NCBI GenBank assembly: GCA_035513275.1
Contig: DATKCJ010000049.1
Location: 1 to 6,705, forward strand
Source of the DNA: DATKCJ01 sp035513275
GTDB taxonomy: Bacteria; Verrucomicrobiota; Verrucomicrobiia; Opitutales; Opitutaceae
Reading direction: 5' to 3'
Length of the DNA stretch: 6,705 nt
Shown here: positions 5,496 to 6,705 of the stretch, one piece after another
Layout of the letters: every line of letters starts with the position of its first letter
Numbering within the stretch: the first letter of the stretch is position 1
Position numbers and translations under genes: made by a program
Notes under the pieces: model-generated
The model's database searches: none
Told to the model about the DNA's origin: nothing
Seen by the model: the letters and a program-made list of their open reading frames with translations, nothing else

Positions 5496-6705
5496 TTACC
5501 ACCAGAAGAACATCCGGAGGAAGTCGATCGTGCGGTGGAAAATGATCCAGAACAGCGTGCGCTCGCCCGCCTCGATCTTGCCGACACCACTCATGCCGGG
5601 GCGCCACCAATCCACGACCGGGTCGATGACCTCGCATCGGATTACGAACACGTTCCCCTTCTCGGCGGTCTTCGCGACCGGCTCGACAAGGACCACGCGA
5701 ATCGGATGCTTCTCCTTGGGCTGGCTCGCAAACGCGATCTCCCCGAGTGCGCCGGGCTTGAGCTCCTGGATATCGCGCTCGTCAACCCGCGCTTCGATGT
5801 AGATCCGGTCGAGCCGCGCGATCTTGAAGAGCAGGTCGCCCTGCCGCACCGGCGAGCCGAGGCGTTTCTGCAGGTCGCCCTCGATGACGACCGCGTCGAA
5901 CGGCGAAACGATATCCGCCTTCGCGAGCCGGTGGCGGATCAACTCAAGTCGCGCACGCGCCTGTTTCAACTGGGCCTCAGCAATCCGCATCTCGGCGAGC
6001 TGACGCTCTGCCCTCGCCTTCTCCTCCTCGCGGGCGAAGCGGTCGCAGTCCGCGAGCGCCGCCGCCTCTTCAAGCAGCAAGTCGCGGGTGTCGAGCGACA
6101 GCAGCTTGCCACCGGCGCGCACCGTCGAGCCGATTTTCACGTCGACGGTCGAGAGGTAGCCGTCAAATGCGGCCGACAAATACGAAACATCTTCCGTGCG
6201 CAGGATGAACGGTGCCTCCACGCGGTAGGAAAACGTCGGGATGAACAACACGCCCAGCGCCACCGCGCCGAGGATCGCGCCGACTTTCCCCCACGTGTGC
6301 TCGGGGCCGAGCAGGCCGGCCGCCTTCTCGCGCAGCGCTCCGGTCCACCGAGCACCAAACCAGCGGTCGCGCTTCTTCAAATCCGCGAGTCGCGGCGTCG
6401 CCACATCGGCGCAGATGCGCAACATCCTAAGCTCAGTGTCCTCGAAGGGCGCCGACTCGCGCTCGAGCGTCACCACCGCGACCGCGGCACCATTGATTCG
6501 CAACGGCACCGAGCAAAGGTGCTTCACCGACTGCTTGACCGCGAACTTGCCGTGGTCGCGAGTTATGAGCGTCTCACCGTCGAGCGGCGGGTAGTAAACC
6601 TCCTCGTCCTGATCAAGCGCCTCCTCCATCGCAGCCTCGAGCACCTGCACGGCCTCCATCTTCTCGACGAACTTCTCTGTGTGGCTGATGGCCTTCACAC
6701 GCACG
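5496..6705 (-). CDS. GAF-domain / HlyD-type periplasmic adaptor protein (5' partial)
   Basis: The frame runs off the right edge, so at least 402 C-terminal residues are seen. A GTG at 6704 is probably internal because a GAF domain is cut there. Numbering from that codon, residues 1-115 are the latter part of a GAF-like domain: LEAAMEEALDQ, ITRDHGKFAVKQSVKHLCSV, PLRING and LERESAPFEDTEL. One membrane span follows at about 140-158 (GAILGAVALGVLFIP). The first lipoyl half is at 165-205 (AAFDGYLSTVDVKIGSTVRAG), a coiled-coil hairpin rich in Ala/Arg/Glu at about 206-262, and the second lipoyl half at VSPFDAVVIEGDLQ (266-279). The beta-barrel includes ARLDRIYIEARVDERDI and ends RPGMSGVGKIEAGERTL. 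The C-terminus is strongly hydrophobic and aromatic (WIIFHRTIDFLRMFFWW). Expected topology: GAF in the cytoplasm, adaptor in the periplasm. It is the first gene of the visible operon. A role in signal-linked export is inferred from the fusion; the adaptor fold call is firm. Confidence 0.88.
   Translation of the reverse strand, partial: VRVKAISHTEKFVEKMEAVQVLEAAMEEALDQDEEVYYPPLDGETLITRDHGKFAVKQSVKHLCSVPLRINGAAVAVVTLERESAPFEDTELRMLRICADVATPRLADLKKRDRWFGARWTGALREKAAGLLGPEHTWGKVGAILGAVALGVLFIPTFSYRVEAPFILRTEDVSYLSAAFDGYLSTVDVKIGSTVRAGGKLLSLDTRDLLLEEAAALADCDRFAREEEKARAERQLAEMRIAEAQLKQARARLELIRHRLAKADIVSPFDAVVIEGDLQKRLGSPVRQGDLLFKIARLDRIYIEARVDERDIQELKPGALGEIAFASQPKEKHPIRVVLVEPVAKTAEKGNVFVIRCEVIDPVVDWWRPGMSGVGKIEAGERTLFWIIFHRTIDFLRMFFWW

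Overview
The window is GC-rich and carries four genes, all on the minus strand and reading from right to left. The first and last run off the window edges. The LEPR-XLL N-terminal motif on a very long surface protein, the GC-rich coding and the REP-like hairpin pair suggest a Gram-negative bacterium with large repetitive surface proteins. Verrucomicrobia of the Opitutus type are my best guess, with Planctomycetes or a proteobacterium possible. No rRNA or other phylogenetic marker is present, so this is inference.

Layout in transcription order. (1) 6705-5496: the 3' part of a GAF-domain/HlyD-type membrane adaptor, whose 5' end lies outside. (2) 5471-3315: a complete 718-residue membrane protein with a PqqD-like N-terminus, an M50 (site-2-protease type) metalloprotease core with intact HEFGH and NPLLRFDG motifs, and a HlyD-like periplasmic domain. 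It starts only 24 nt after gene 1. (3) A spacer of about 160 nt (3155-3314) holding two inverted REP-like hairpins of one family, whose stems differ by compensating changes. (4) 3154-1166: a 662-residue SecA-like ATPase with all main motor motifs but lacking most of the normal SecA C-terminus. (5) A 136-nt spacer with a hairpin and a good Shine-Dalgarno. (6) 1029-1: the first 343 codons of a GTG-started protein with a LEPR-XLL motif, an acidic low-complexity linker and the beginning of a repeat-type extracellular region. This gene is easy to miss because it starts with GTG and has no stop in the window.

Together these look like a dedicated export locus. Two different inner-membrane/periplasmic adaptors, one fused to a protease and the other to a cytoplasmic sensor domain, sit beside a compact SecA-type motor and, immediately downstream, a large surface protein without a classical signal peptide. 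I infer that the LEPR-XLL protein is the substrate and the other three are its export, processing or anchoring machinery. No ABC transporter of the HlyB type is in the window, so this is not an ordinary type I secretion operon as far as can be seen. The system assignment is inference; the domain calls rest on motifs visible in the sequence.
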